A stretch of DNA of 64,000 bases, taken from Stenotrophomonas maltophilia. Its GTDB lineage: Bacteria; Pseudomonadota; Gammaproteobacteria; Xanthomonadales; Xanthomonadaceae. Below, in pieces: positions 54,157-62,365 of the stretch; the first letter of the stretch is position 1, and each line of letters opens with the position of its first letter. The position numbers and the translations under genes were made by a program. The notes under the pieces were generated by a model. The model was not told the DNA's origin. It saw only the letters and a list, made by a program, of their open reading frames with translations, and made no database searches. The DNA is taken from assembly GCA_002364755.1 (NCBI GenBank), contig DEZI01000030.1, positions 251,809 to 315,808 of the forward strand, written 5' to 3'.

Positions 54157-55509
54157 ATGCCCGTCCTCCCGCAGGTCGTTGTCGATGGCGACCTGGCAGA
54201 CCCCCTTCCGCAGCGGATCCTGCTGGTGGAAAACTCCCGCGCGTTCACCGGAATGCTGCGGGAAGCGATCGAGCAGCGCCTGGAACTGCCTGTGGTGGTG
54301 GCCTCGACCCTGGCCGAGGCCGATCGCCTGCTGAGTGACGATGGCGGCTGGTTCCTGGTGCTGACCGGACTGGTGCTGGCCGACGGTGACCGCGACGCCG
54401 TCGTCGAGTTCTTCCTCAAGCGCGACCTGCCCACTGTGGTGGTCAGCAGCGTGTACGACGAAGACCTGCGCAAGCGCGTGCTGCAGCAGCAGATCATCGA
54501 CTACGTGCTGAAGAACACGCCCGGCAGCATCGATTACCTGGTGTGGTTGGTGCAGCGGCTGGAACGCAACCGCCGCATCGCCGCACTGGTGGTGGATGAC
54601 TCGCCCTCGGCCCGCGGTTACGCCGCGGCGCTGCTGCGCATGTACGGCCATGAAGTGTTCGAAGCCGCCGATGGAGCCGAAGGACTGGCCGCGATCGAAG
54701 CGCACCCGGCCATCCGCCTGGCCGTGGTCGACCAGGAAATGCCCGGCATGCAGGGCGTGGAATTCACCCGTCGCCTGCGCACCCTGCGCTCGCGCGACAA
54801 GGTGGCGGTGATTGGCATTTCCGGCAACACCGACACTTCCCTGATCCCGCGCTTCCTGAAGAACGGCGCCAATGACTTCCTGCGGAAACCCTTTTCGCGC
54901 GAAGAGTTCTTCTGCCGTGTCTCGCAGAACGTCGACCAGCTGGAGCTGATCGGCACCCTGCAGGACCTGGCCACCCGCGATTTCCTCACCGGCCTGCCCA
55001 ACCGCCGCTGCTTCCTGGAACAGAGCCAGCGCCAGCTGCCGCAGCTGCAGCTGCATGACCAGTGCGTGGCGGTGGCGATGATCGACATCGACCACTTCAA
55101 GCACATCAACGACACCCATGGCCACGAAGCCGGCGACGATGCGCTGCGCGCGGTGGCCCGCGCGGTGGGCGACCACGCGCGCAGCCAGGACCTGATCGCA
55201 CGCTTCGGCGGCGAGGAATTCTGCCTGCTGGTGCCGGAGATGGAGCAGGACGAAGCCATCGTCTACTTCGAGGAACTGCGCCAGCGCATCGCCGCGCTGG
55301 AAGTGGACATCGGCACCGCCATCCTGCGCATGACCGTCAGCATCGGCCTGTGCTGCCTGCGCCCGCAGCGCGACTCGCTGCACAAGCTGATTTCCGAGGC
55401 CGATCGCCAGCTGTACCTGGCCAAGGCGGCCGGCCGCAACCGCGTCAGCTGCGCGACCGTGGCCAACCCGCTGCGCCCGCGCGGAGCGGCGATGGCCGCC
55501 GCGCTTTGA
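54157..55509 (+). CDS. Double-receiver GGDEF response regulator (diguanylate cyclase)
   Basis: A 450-residue cytosolic protein. A first receiver domain is degenerate: the acidic pair is reduced (LLVENS) and the phosphoacceptor position reads LTGLVLADG. The second is intact (LVVDDSPS, VVDQEMPGMQG, RKPF). The C-terminal GGDEF domain has active-site GGEEF and an RSQD inhibitory-site motif five residues before it, so it should make c-di-GMP with product feedback. The PleD-like architecture fits control by phosphorylation of receiver 2. No kinase gene is adjacent except the degenerate MASE1 protein. GTG 54142 is an alternative start. Confidence 0.92.
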   Translation: MPVLPQVVVDGDLADPLPQRILLVENSRAFTGMLREAIEQRLELPVVVASTLAEADRLLSDDGGWFLVLTGLVLADGDRDAVVEFFLKRDLPTVVVSSVYDEDLRKRVLQQQIIDYVLKNTPGSIDYLVWLVQRLERNRRIAALVVDDSPSARGYAAALLRMYGHEVFEAADGAEGLAAIEAHPAIRLAVVDQEMPGMQGVEFTRRLRTLRSRDKVAVIGISGNTDTSLIPRFLKNGANDFLRKPFSREEFFCRVSQNVDQLELIGTLQDLATRDFLTGLPNRRCFLEQSQRQLPQLQLHDQCVAVAMIDIDHFKHINDTHGHEAGDDALRAVARAVGDHARSQDLIARFGGEEFCLLVPEMEQDEAIVYFEELRQRIAALEVDIGTAILRMTVSIGLCCLRPQRDSLHKLISEADRQLYLAKAAGRNRVSCATVANPLRPRGAAMAAAL

Positions 55510-55580
55510 TCCAGATCAACGCCGCCTGAGCGCGGCGATCCTACAGTCAGCCCCGACATGAACATGAAGGGGAGCCGGGG

Positions 55581-56042
55581 ATGGCACTACTGGTCTGGCA
55601 GGACGATCTGAACATCGGCATCGATGTGATCGATCAGCAACATCGCCGCATCGTCGACATGCTCAACCACCTGCATGTGGCCCAGGCCGGGCTGCAGGCG
55701 GCGGTGGTGGCCGAAGTGATCGACGAAGTGGTGGACTACACCATGTCGCACTTCGCATTCGAGGAAGAGCTGATGGAGGAAGCGGGCTATCCGTTCTGCG
55801 CCGCGCACAAGCGCGTGCATGAGATCTTCATCAAGCGCGTGGCCGAGTACCGCCTGCGTTTCCAGGCGGGTGAGGACGTGACCGACGAACTGCGCACGAT
55901 GCTCTCACGCTGGCTGTTCAACCACATCCGCGGCGATGACCAGGCCTACGCGGAACAGGTCAAGGCGCACCTCAACCAGTTCGCCCGCGAGCACCAGAGC
56001 GGTGGCTGGCTGGGCCGCACGCTCAAGCGTTTCTTTGGCTGA
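55581..56042 (+). CDS. Bacteriohemerythrin
   Basis: A 153-residue single-domain hemerythrin that binds O2 (or NO) at a di-iron site. The ligand pattern is visible: DQQHRRIVDML, HFAFEEELM, HKRVHEIF and NHIRGDD. It starts MALLVWQDDLNIGIDVID and has a GGGGA-type ribosome site. It lies 71 bases after the diguanylate cyclase, suggesting linked expression. Its last 20 bases overlap the convergent transporter gene. Confidence 0.93.
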   Translation: MALLVWQDDLNIGIDVIDQQHRRIVDMLNHLHVAQAGLQAAVVAEVIDEVVDYTMSHFAFEEELMEEAGYPFCAAHKRVHEIFIKRVAEYRLRFQAGEDVTDELRTMLSRWLFNHIRGDDQAYAEQVKAHLNQFAREHQSGGWLGRTLKRFFG

Positions 56043-57327
56043 GCTGCGCGCGCCGCTGCAGGGCCAGCAGCGCGCACAACGTCGCCACCGCGGTCAGGCA
56101 CAGGTAGTAACCCACCGCGACCAGGCCAAAGCGCTCGGCCAGCCACGTGGCCAGGTACGGCGCCGGTGCCGCACCGAGGATGCCGGCCAGGTTGAACGAC
56201 AGCGATGCGCCGGTGTAGCGCACTTCCACCGGATAGATCTCGGCCAGGAAAGTGCCGCACGGGCCGTAGGTCAGGCCCATCAGGAACAGGCCCAGGCACA
56301 GGAAGGTCAACACCAGCCACGGGCTGTCCGCCTGGAACAGCGGTGCGAACAGCACGCCGAAGCCGAGGATCAGCAGGCTGGCGAACACCATCGTTCGGCG
56401 CGTGCCCCAGCGGTCGCCATAACGCGCCGACAGCGGGATGCCCGCCGCGAAGAACAGCATCGCGCCCATCTGCATCAGCAGGAACTGTTCGCGGCTGTAG
56501 CCCAGCACGGACGTGCCGTGGCCGAGGCTGAACACCGTCATCAGGTAGAACAGCACGAAGGTGGCGAACGCGCCGAGCGTGCCCAGCAGCATCGGCAGCC
56601 AGTGGTCGCGCAGCACGGTCCACATCGGCAGCCGCACCGGCGCCTTGCGTTCCAGCGCCTGCTGGAAATCAGGCGTCTCGTGGATGTTCAGGCGCACCCA
56701 CAGGCCCAGGCCGACCAGCAGCGCGCTGGCCACGAACGGGATGCGCCAGCCCCATTGCAGGAAGTCCTGCTGGCCCAGGCAGCGGCCCAGCAGTAGGAAG
56801 ATGCCGGCCGACAGCAGGAAGCCCAGCGGCGCGCCCAGCTGCGGGAACATGCCGTACCAGGCGCGCTTGCCTGGCGGTGCGTTCTCGGTGGCCAGCAGCA
56901 CCGCCCCGCCCCATTCACCGCCCAGCCCCAGGCCTTGGCCGAAGCGGCACAGCGCCAGCAGCGCCGGCGCCCACAGACCGATCTGCGCATGCGTGGGCAG
57001 CAGGCCGATGGCCACGGTGGACAGGCCCATGGTCAGCAGCGCCGCCACCAGCGTGGCCTTGCGGCCGATGCGGTCGCCGAAGTGGCCGAACACCGCCGAG
57101 CCCACCGGACGTGCGATGAAGGCCACCGCGAAGGTCGCCAGCGACTGCAGCAGGGCCGCCTGGTCGCTGCTTTGCGGGAAGAACAGATGCGGGAACACCA
57201 GCACCGCCGCCGTGGCGTAGATGTAGAAATCGAAGAACTCGATGGTGGTGCCGATGAGGCTGGCCAGCAGGACACGACTGGGGGAATTCACGGGCGGAGC
57301 GGCAGCAGTGATCGAGGACATCGGCAA
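56023..57327 (-). CDS. MHS-family major facilitator transporter
   Basis: A 434-residue 12-helix transporter. It starts with LLASLIGTTIEFFDFYIYAT and contains GHFGDRIGRKATLV and GLGLGGEWGGAVLLATENAP, both diagnostic of the metabolite:H+ symporter family (YhjE/ShiA/ProP group). Substrate cannot be told; carboxylates or osmolytes are typical. An ATG two codons in is an alternative start. Confidence 0.92.
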   Translation of the reverse strand: MPMSSITAAAPPVNSPSRVLLASLIGTTIEFFDFYIYATAAVLVFPHLFFPQSSDQAALLQSLATFAVAFIARPVGSAVFGHFGDRIGRKATLVAALLTMGLSTVAIGLLPTHAQIGLWAPALLALCRFGQGLGLGGEWGGAVLLATENAPPGKRAWYGMFPQLGAPLGFLLSAGIFLLLGRCLGQQDFLQWGWRIPFVASALLVGLGLWVRLNIHETPDFQQALERKAPVRLPMWTVLRDHWLPMLLGTLGAFATFVLFYLMTVFSLGHGTSVLGYSREQFLLMQMGAMLFFAAGIPLSARYGDRWGTRRTMVFASLLILGFGVLFAPLFQADSPWLVLTFLCLGLFLMGLTYGPCGTFLAEIYPVEVRYTGASLSFNLAGILGAAPAPYLATWLAERFGLVAVGYYLCLTAVATLCALLALQRRAQLSQRNA

Positions 57328-57452
57328 GGCGTGGAAGGTGGATCGACCGATTCTGCCACGCGCGGGCGGCCTGACGGGTCGATGGTTTCAGCCGACACCG
57401 ATGCCAACGGAATTTTTCTGGACACTGGTTAGGCTGCGCCACCGGTCCCTGC

Positions 57453-58103
57453 ATGGATGCTTCGCCGATGGCCCCTGTGGTTGCGTTGCGCTGGTCCGAT
57501 TCACCGCAGCTGCCGCGCGCGGCGGCCTGGCTGGTCGTGGTGCTGCTGCATGCCCTGCTGGGCCCGTGGCTGTGGCAGAGCGGACGGCTGGGTGCCGCGC
57601 TGGAGGTCGAAGAACGCATCAGCCTGCGCTGGCTGCCGTCGCCGCAACCGCCCTTGCCGCGTGACGTGCCCGCTGCGGTTCCGGCGGCACCAACGCGTGC
57701 CCGCCCCTCGCGGCGGGTTGCGCCTGTATCGCAGTCGCCGGCAGATGTGGAAAGCGACAGTACGCCGACACCGCCCCCCCTCGTGCTGGGCCTGCCGGCC
57801 GGCAGCATCGACGGCGGTGATGGCATCACGGCGGCGGGGGTGGCACCACGATTGATCGGCCGCCGCGAGGTGCATGCCGTGTTCGGGCCGCGGCGGAACT
57901 ACTTCCGCATCCGCAGGACGATGACGCCCGAGCAGATCGTGCACGGCGTGGCACAGCTGCTCGGCCTGTGGCCGCCGGGGTACATCGTCGACCCGTGCCA
58001 GCTGGGGAAGCAGGACATGGACTATTTCCAGGGAGCGGTGGAAGAAGTGGACCGGCAGGCGCTGCGTGACGCGGTGCTGGAGGTCAGCGGGAGATGCCGG
58101 TAG
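57453..58103 (+). CDS. TonB-like proline-rich membrane-anchored protein of unknown function
   Basis: A 216-residue protein with one membrane helix near the N-terminus (AAWLVVVLLHALLGPWLW), a Pro/Ala-rich periplasmic spacer, and a C-terminal region with two Cys (YIVDPCQLGKQD, VSGRCR). The layout recalls TonB or TolA-type proteins, but the C-terminal domain is not a recognised TonB domain. Its TAG stop lies in a GTAG. Confidence 0.7.
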   Translation: MDASPMAPVVALRWSDSPQLPRAAAWLVVVLLHALLGPWLWQSGRLGAALEVEERISLRWLPSPQPPLPRDVPAAVPAAPTRARPSRRVAPVSQSPADVESDSTPTPPPLVLGLPAGSIDGGDGITAAGVAPRLIGRREVHAVFGPRRNYFRIRRTMTPEQIVHGVAQLLGLWPPGYIVDPCQLGKQDMDYFQGAVEEVDRQALRDAVLEVSGRCR

Positions 58104-58149
58104 TGCGGTGTTTTGTAGAGTCCAGCCATGCCCGACTGCCTTTCGCGAA

Positions 58150-58283
58150 GATCAGCCGAGCATGGCTAGGCTCTACAGAGGATCAAGATCAGCCGAGCAT
58201 GGCTCGGCTCTACAGAAGATCAAGATCAGCCGAGCATGGCTCGGCTCCTCAGAAACCCGGTAGCGCCGGGCCATGCCCGGCGG
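58150..58283. repeat. SMAG/REP cluster: three 37-bp tandem units plus one inverted
   Basis: Units start at 58150, 58187 and 58224, each GATCAGCCGAGC-ATG-GCTCGGCT followed by CTAC (CTCC in the third). A fourth element at 58260-58283 has the opposite orientation, GTAGCGCCGGGCC... It fills the gap between convergent genes. Confidence 0.85.
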
Positions 58284-58290
58284 CACGGGG

Positions 58291-59787
58291 CTACAGCTGG
58301 ATCCAGGTCGCCTTGATCTCGCTGTACTTGTCGAACGCATGCAGCGATTTGTCGCGGCCATTGCCCGACTGCTTGTAACCACCAAACGGTGCGCTCATGT
58401 CACCGCCATCCCAGCCGTTCACCCACACACTGCCCGCGCGCACCTGCCGCGACACGCGATGCGCTCGCCCCAGGTCGCGCGTCCACAGTCCGGCCGCCAG
58501 CCCATAGCGGCTGTCATTGGCCAGCCGCACGGCCTCGGCTTCGCCATCAAAGGCCAGCACGGCCAGCACCGGCCCGAACACTTCCTCACGCGCCAGTGCC
58601 TGCTCTGGCCGTACCTGGTCGAACACGGTGGGCTGCACATAGCACCCGCCCGCTTCCACCTCGGCGCGCTGACCGCCCAGCAGCAGGCGCGCGCCGTCGC
58701 CTTCGGCGCGCGCGATGTCGGCCAGTACCTTGTCCACGTGCGCGGCGTCGACCAGCGCACCCATCGGTGCATCGGCCTCCAGCGGATGGCGCGGCTGCAT
58801 GCGCCGCCCATACGCCACCACCTGATGCACGAAATCGTCACGGATCGAGCGTTCCACCAGCAGCCGCGAGCCCGCCGTGCAGACCTCGCCCTGGTTGAAG
58901 AAGATACCCCGCGCCACGCCCTTGGCCGCCGCATCCAGGTCCGGCGCATCGGCGAACACCAGGTGCGGGCTCTTGCCACCACATTCCAGCCACACCCGCT
59001 TCATGTTGGAACGGCCGGCGTACTGCAGCAGCCTGGCGCCGGTGGCGGTCGAGCCGGTGAACGCCAGCACGTCCACATCCATGTGCAGCGCCAGCGGTTC
59101 GCCCACGTACATGCCCTGCCCGGGCAGCACGTTCAGCACGCCATCGGGCAGTCCGGCTTCGGCGGCGAGCGCGGCTAGCCGCAGCGCACTCAGCGGCGAG
59201 CGCTCCGAGGGCTTGAGCACCACCGAATTGCCCATCGCCAGCGCCGGCGCAATCTTCCAGCAGGCCATCAGCAGCGGGAAATTCCACGGCACGATCGCGG
59301 CCACCACACCGGCCGGCTCGCGGCTGACCAGGCCCAGTTCGTGCGGGCCAGTCGGCGCGATATCGCCGTACAGCTTGTCCACCGCTTCGGCCGTCCAGCT
59401 CAGGCAGCGCACCACGCCGGGCAGGTCGACGCGGCGCGCATCGCGCACGGGCTTGCCCATGTCCAGGGTTTCCAGCAGGGCCAGTTCGTCGGCATGTTTT
59501 TCCACCAGGGCGGCCAACGCCAGCAGCACGCGCTTGCGGTGCACCGGGCTCGCCTGCGACCAGTGGCCGGCCTCGAACGCGCGCCGCGCCCCTGCCACCG
59601 CACGCTCCACGTCCTGCGCATCGCAGTCGGCCACCTGGCCAAGCACGCGACCATCGATCGGGCTGATGCAGTCGAAGCGGGCGCCGCTGGCCGCGTCCAC
59701 GTAGCGGCCATCGATGAAGGCCTGTGCGGGGATGGCCAGCTGGCCGGCCAGAGCCTGCCAGTGGGTGCGGTCGGGGAAGTCAGCCAT
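58291..59787 (-). CDS. puuC: Gamma-glutamyl-gamma-aminobutyraldehyde dehydrogenase (PuuC-like)
   Basis: A 498-residue NAD(P)-dependent aldehyde dehydrogenase. It has PWNFPLLMACWKIAPALA, FTGSTATGARLL, catalytic Glu in LECGGKSPHLVF and catalytic Cys in NQGEVCTAGSRLL, with C-terminal GGYKQSGNGRDKSLHAFDKY. That ending and the ECGGKSPH box fit the PuuC group. In the Puu route it oxidises gamma-glutamyl-aminobutyraldehyde. It diverges from the aminotransferase gene. Confidence 0.9.
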   Translation of the reverse strand: MADFPDRTHWQALAGQLAIPAQAFIDGRYVDAASGARFDCISPIDGRVLGQVADCDAQDVERAVAGARRAFEAGHWSQASPVHRKRVLLALAALVEKHADELALLETLDMGKPVRDARRVDLPGVVRCLSWTAEAVDKLYGDIAPTGPHELGLVSREPAGVVAAIVPWNFPLLMACWKIAPALAMGNSVVLKPSERSPLSALRLAALAAEAGLPDGVLNVLPGQGMYVGEPLALHMDVDVLAFTGSTATGARLLQYAGRSNMKRVWLECGGKSPHLVFADAPDLDAAAKGVARGIFFNQGEVCTAGSRLLVERSIRDDFVHQVVAYGRRMQPRHPLEADAPMGALVDAAHVDKVLADIARAEGDGARLLLGGQRAEVEAGGCYVQPTVFDQVRPEQALAREEVFGPVLAVLAFDGEAEAVRLANDSRYGLAAGLWTRDLGRAHRVSRQVRAGSVWVNGWDGGDMSAPFGGYKQSGNGRDKSLHAFDKYSEIKATWIQL

Positions 59788-59916
59788 GTCCGGCTCCAGG
59801 CAGCGAATGCCCCGTTTATACCGCCGTGGCCGTGATGCGCCGGTTCTGCCGCCGCCGCTACCGCCACGATGACGGGGCTGCGCTACAGTCGGTGCATCGG
59901 ACCCGACGGAGGCGGC

Positions 59917-61269
59917 ATGAAGAACCCCGCGATCGACCCGCATGCGCAGGCCACCCAGCGTCCCGATTCACTGGACGCGTACTGGATGCCGTTCACCGCC
60001 AACCGCCAGTACAAGGGCGCCCCCCGCATGCTGGTGCGTGCCGAGGGCATGCACTACGAGGACATCGACGGGCGCAGCATCCTCGATGGCGCCGCTGGCC
60101 TGTGGTGCTGCAACGCAGGTCACGCGCGGCCGCGCATCGTCCAGGCCATCGCCGACCAGGCGGCCACGCTCGACTATTCGCCCGCCTTCCAGATGGGCTC
60201 GCCACCCGCGTTTGCCCTCGCCCAGCGGCTTGCCGCGTTGGCACCGGCCGGGCTCAACCACGTGTTCTTCACCAGCTCCGGCTCGGAGGCGGTGGATACC
60301 GCGATGAAGATCGTGCTGGCCCACCACCGCCTGCGTGGCGAGGGCCAGCGCACCCGCTTCATCAGCCGCGAAAAGGCGTACCACGGGGTCGGCTTCGGCG
60401 GCATGGCGCTCGGCGGCCTGCCCAACAACCGCCGGCAGTTCGGCCTCCAGCTGGGCGGCGTCGACTTCCTGCGCCACACCCTGGACCTGGAGCGCAACGC
60501 GTTCAGCAAGGGCCTGCCGCGCCACGGCGCCGAACTGGCCGACGATCTGGAACGCCTGATCGCGCTGCACGATGCGTCTACGATCGCCGCCGTGTTCGTC
60601 GAGCCTGTGGCTGGCTCGGCGGGTGTGATCCTGCCCTCCCCCGGCTACCTGCAGCGCCTGCGCGAGATCTGCGACCAGCACGGCATCCTGCTGGTGTTCG
60701 ACGAGGTCATCACCGGCTTCGGCCGGGTCGGCATGCCCTTCGCCGCGCAGCGCTTCGGGATCATCCCGGACCTGCTGACCTTCGCCAAAGGCGTCAGCAA
60801 CGGCGCGGTACCGCTGGGCGGGGTGCTGGTGGGCGAGGCGGTGCATGCCAGTTTCATGCAGGGCCCGGCGCAGGCCATCGAGCTGTTCCATGGCTATACC
60901 TATTCGGGCCACCCGCTGGCCTGCGCGGCCGCCCTGGCCACCCTGGACATCCACGCCGAGGAGCGCCTGTTCGAGCGCGCCATCGAGCTGGGCGAGTATT
61001 GGCAGGAGCGCCTGCATGCCCTGCAGGGGCTGCCGAACGTGGTGGACATCCGCAACTTCGGCCTGGTCGGCGCGGTCGAGCTGGCGCCGCGCCGCGATGC
61101 CGCCGGCGCCCGCGGCTACGAGGTCTACCGGCGCTGCTTCCACGATGGCCGCCTGCTGGTGCGCTGCACCGGCGACATCATCGCCCTGTCGCCGCCGCTG
61201 ATCGTGGACAGGACGCAGATCGACCAGATCACCGGCACCCTGGGCGAGATGATCCGGGCCACCGCCTGA
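59917..61269 (+). CDS. Class III omega-amino acid:pyruvate aminotransferase
   Basis: A 450-residue PLP enzyme resembling omega-amino acid-pyruvate aminotransferases (DAYWMPFTANRQYKGAPR, NHVFFTSSGSEAVDTAMKI, VFDEVITGFGRVG with the PLP Asp, and catalytic Lys in TFAKGVSNGAVPLGG). It could transaminate GABA, beta-alanine or putrescine. GGAG stands five bases before the ATG. Its divergence from the puuC-like gene suggests a role in polyamine breakdown; a true PuuE homologue is not seen in the window. Confidence 0.92.
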   Translation: MKNPAIDPHAQATQRPDSLDAYWMPFTANRQYKGAPRMLVRAEGMHYEDIDGRSILDGAAGLWCCNAGHARPRIVQAIADQAATLDYSPAFQMGSPPAFALAQRLAALAPAGLNHVFFTSSGSEAVDTAMKIVLAHHRLRGEGQRTRFISREKAYHGVGFGGMALGGLPNNRRQFGLQLGGVDFLRHTLDLERNAFSKGLPRHGAELADDLERLIALHDASTIAAVFVEPVAGSAGVILPSPGYLQRLREICDQHGILLVFDEVITGFGRVGMPFAAQRFGIIPDLLTFAKGVSNGAVPLGGVLVGEAVHASFMQGPAQAIELFHGYTYSGHPLACAAALATLDIHAEERLFERAIELGEYWQERLHALQGLPNVVDIRNFGLVGAVELAPRRDAAGARGYEVYRRCFHDGRLLVRCTGDIIALSPPLIVDRTQIDQITGTLGEMIRATA

Positions 61270-61332
61270 GGCCGGGACGGCGGCGGGGAGCAGGTACAAT
61301 GGTCGGTTCCGCTCCTGACTGTTGCCGTGCCC

Positions 61333-62211
61333 ATGGACATCGTCGTCAAAGAAGAACTGAAGGCCTACATCGACCCGCTGACCGCGGACGAACATGACGC
61401 GCTGGAGCGCAGCATCCTGGCCGAGGGCTGCCGCGACGCACTGGTGCTGTGGGGTGATGTGCTGGTGGACGGCCACAACCGCTTCGGCATCTGCCAGAAG
61501 CACGGCCTGCCGTTCAACACCGTGCAGAACACCCGCTTCCAAAGTATGGAAGACGTGCACCTGTGGATGATCGAGCAGCACCTGGGCCGCCGCAGCGTGT
61601 CCGACTTCCAGCGCGGCGTGCTGGCCCTGCGCAAGCGCGACATCCTGTCTGCCCGCAAGCAGGTGGAACAGGCGCAGCTGCAGCGCGAGAGCGACGGTAC
61701 GGCCGAACCGGCCGACGACACAGGCGAAGACAGCCCACCGTGGGAACCGGCACCGAAGGTCAGCCGCGCCGAACTGGCCCGCGAAGCCAAGCTGAGCACC
61801 AGCCAGGTCGGCATGATCGAGCGGATCCACGCCCAGGCCGCGGCGGAGGTGGTGGAAGCGGTGAAGGCCGGCGTGATCTCGATCAGCGCGGCTGCGGCCG
61901 TGGCCGACCTGCCGGAAGAGGAGCAGCGCGCGGCCGCCGCCGGTGGCAAGGATGAACTGAAGCAGGCGGCCAAGCGCGTGCGCGAATCCAAGCGCAAGCC
62001 GCGCGCACCGAAGCCTGAAGCGGCCGAGATGGATTTCGACGAGCCCAGCGAGGACGAGGTCGCCAGCCGCGATGCCGAAGTGCTGTCCGCACTGGAGCAG
62101 CTGGGCGAGGACGCCCCGGCGCTGCGTCGCCGTGTGGTCGCCCTGACCCGCGAGAACGATACCCTTCGCGCGCAGCTGGCCGCGCTGCGCAAGCAGCTTG
62201 ACGGGCTGTAA
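61333..62211 (+). CDS. ParB/Srx-nuclease-fold protein with HTH-like and coiled-coil regions
   Basis: A 292-residue protein. Residues 1-90 resemble the ParB N-terminal domain (LEEL-like start, GDVLVDGHNRFGICQKHGL). A middle segment may be a helix-turn-helix (LAREAKLSTSQVGMIERIHA). A Lys/Arg/Ala-rich linker leads to a short C-terminal coiled coil (LTRENDTLRAQLAALRKQLD). No parA or parS-like sites are beside it, so it is probably not the chromosome partition ParB. GTG 61327 is an alternative start. Confidence 0.75.
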   Translation: MDIVVKEELKAYIDPLTADEHDALERSILAEGCRDALVLWGDVLVDGHNRFGICQKHGLPFNTVQNTRFQSMEDVHLWMIEQHLGRRSVSDFQRGVLALRKRDILSARKQVEQAQLQRESDGTAEPADDTGEDSPPWEPAPKVSRAELAREAKLSTSQVGMIERIHAQAAAEVVEAVKAGVISISAAAAVADLPEEEQRAAAAGGKDELKQAAKRVRESKRKPRAPKPEAAEMDFDEPSEDEVASRDAEVLSALEQLGEDAPALRRRVVALTRENDTLRAQLAALRKQLDGL

Positions 62212-62216
62212 GCATG

Positions 62217-62240
62217 CCGCCGGGCATGGCCCGGCGCTAC
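62217..62240 (-). repeat. SMAG/REP element after the ParB-like gene
   Basis: Same palindrome as the 18 kb array (CCGCCGGGC-ATG-GCCCGGCG then CTAC), starting five bases after the stop codon. Confidence 0.85.
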
Positions 62241-62260
62241 CGATGGGAAGACGCGCCCCT

Positions 62261-62329
62261 GTAGAGCCGAGCCCATGCTCGGCTGCCGTGCACCGCGGCA
62301 AAAGCAGCCGAGCATGGGCTCGGCTCTAC
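62261..62329. repeat. Inverted SMAG dimer with perfect 26-base arms
   Basis: Arm 62261-62286 starts GTAGAGCCGAGC; arm 62304-62329 is its exact reverse complement, ending GCTCGGCTCTAC. A 17-base spacer separates them. Each arm is itself a SMAG hairpin. Confidence 0.9.
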
Positions 62330-62365
62330 AGATCAGCGTCACCGTGCTGCAGGTAGACTCCCCCC

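Noticed and set aside
59968..62301. 777-residue open frame antisense to the aminotransferase and ParB-like genes
   Set aside because: It runs through two genes and REP elements and has no family resemblance.
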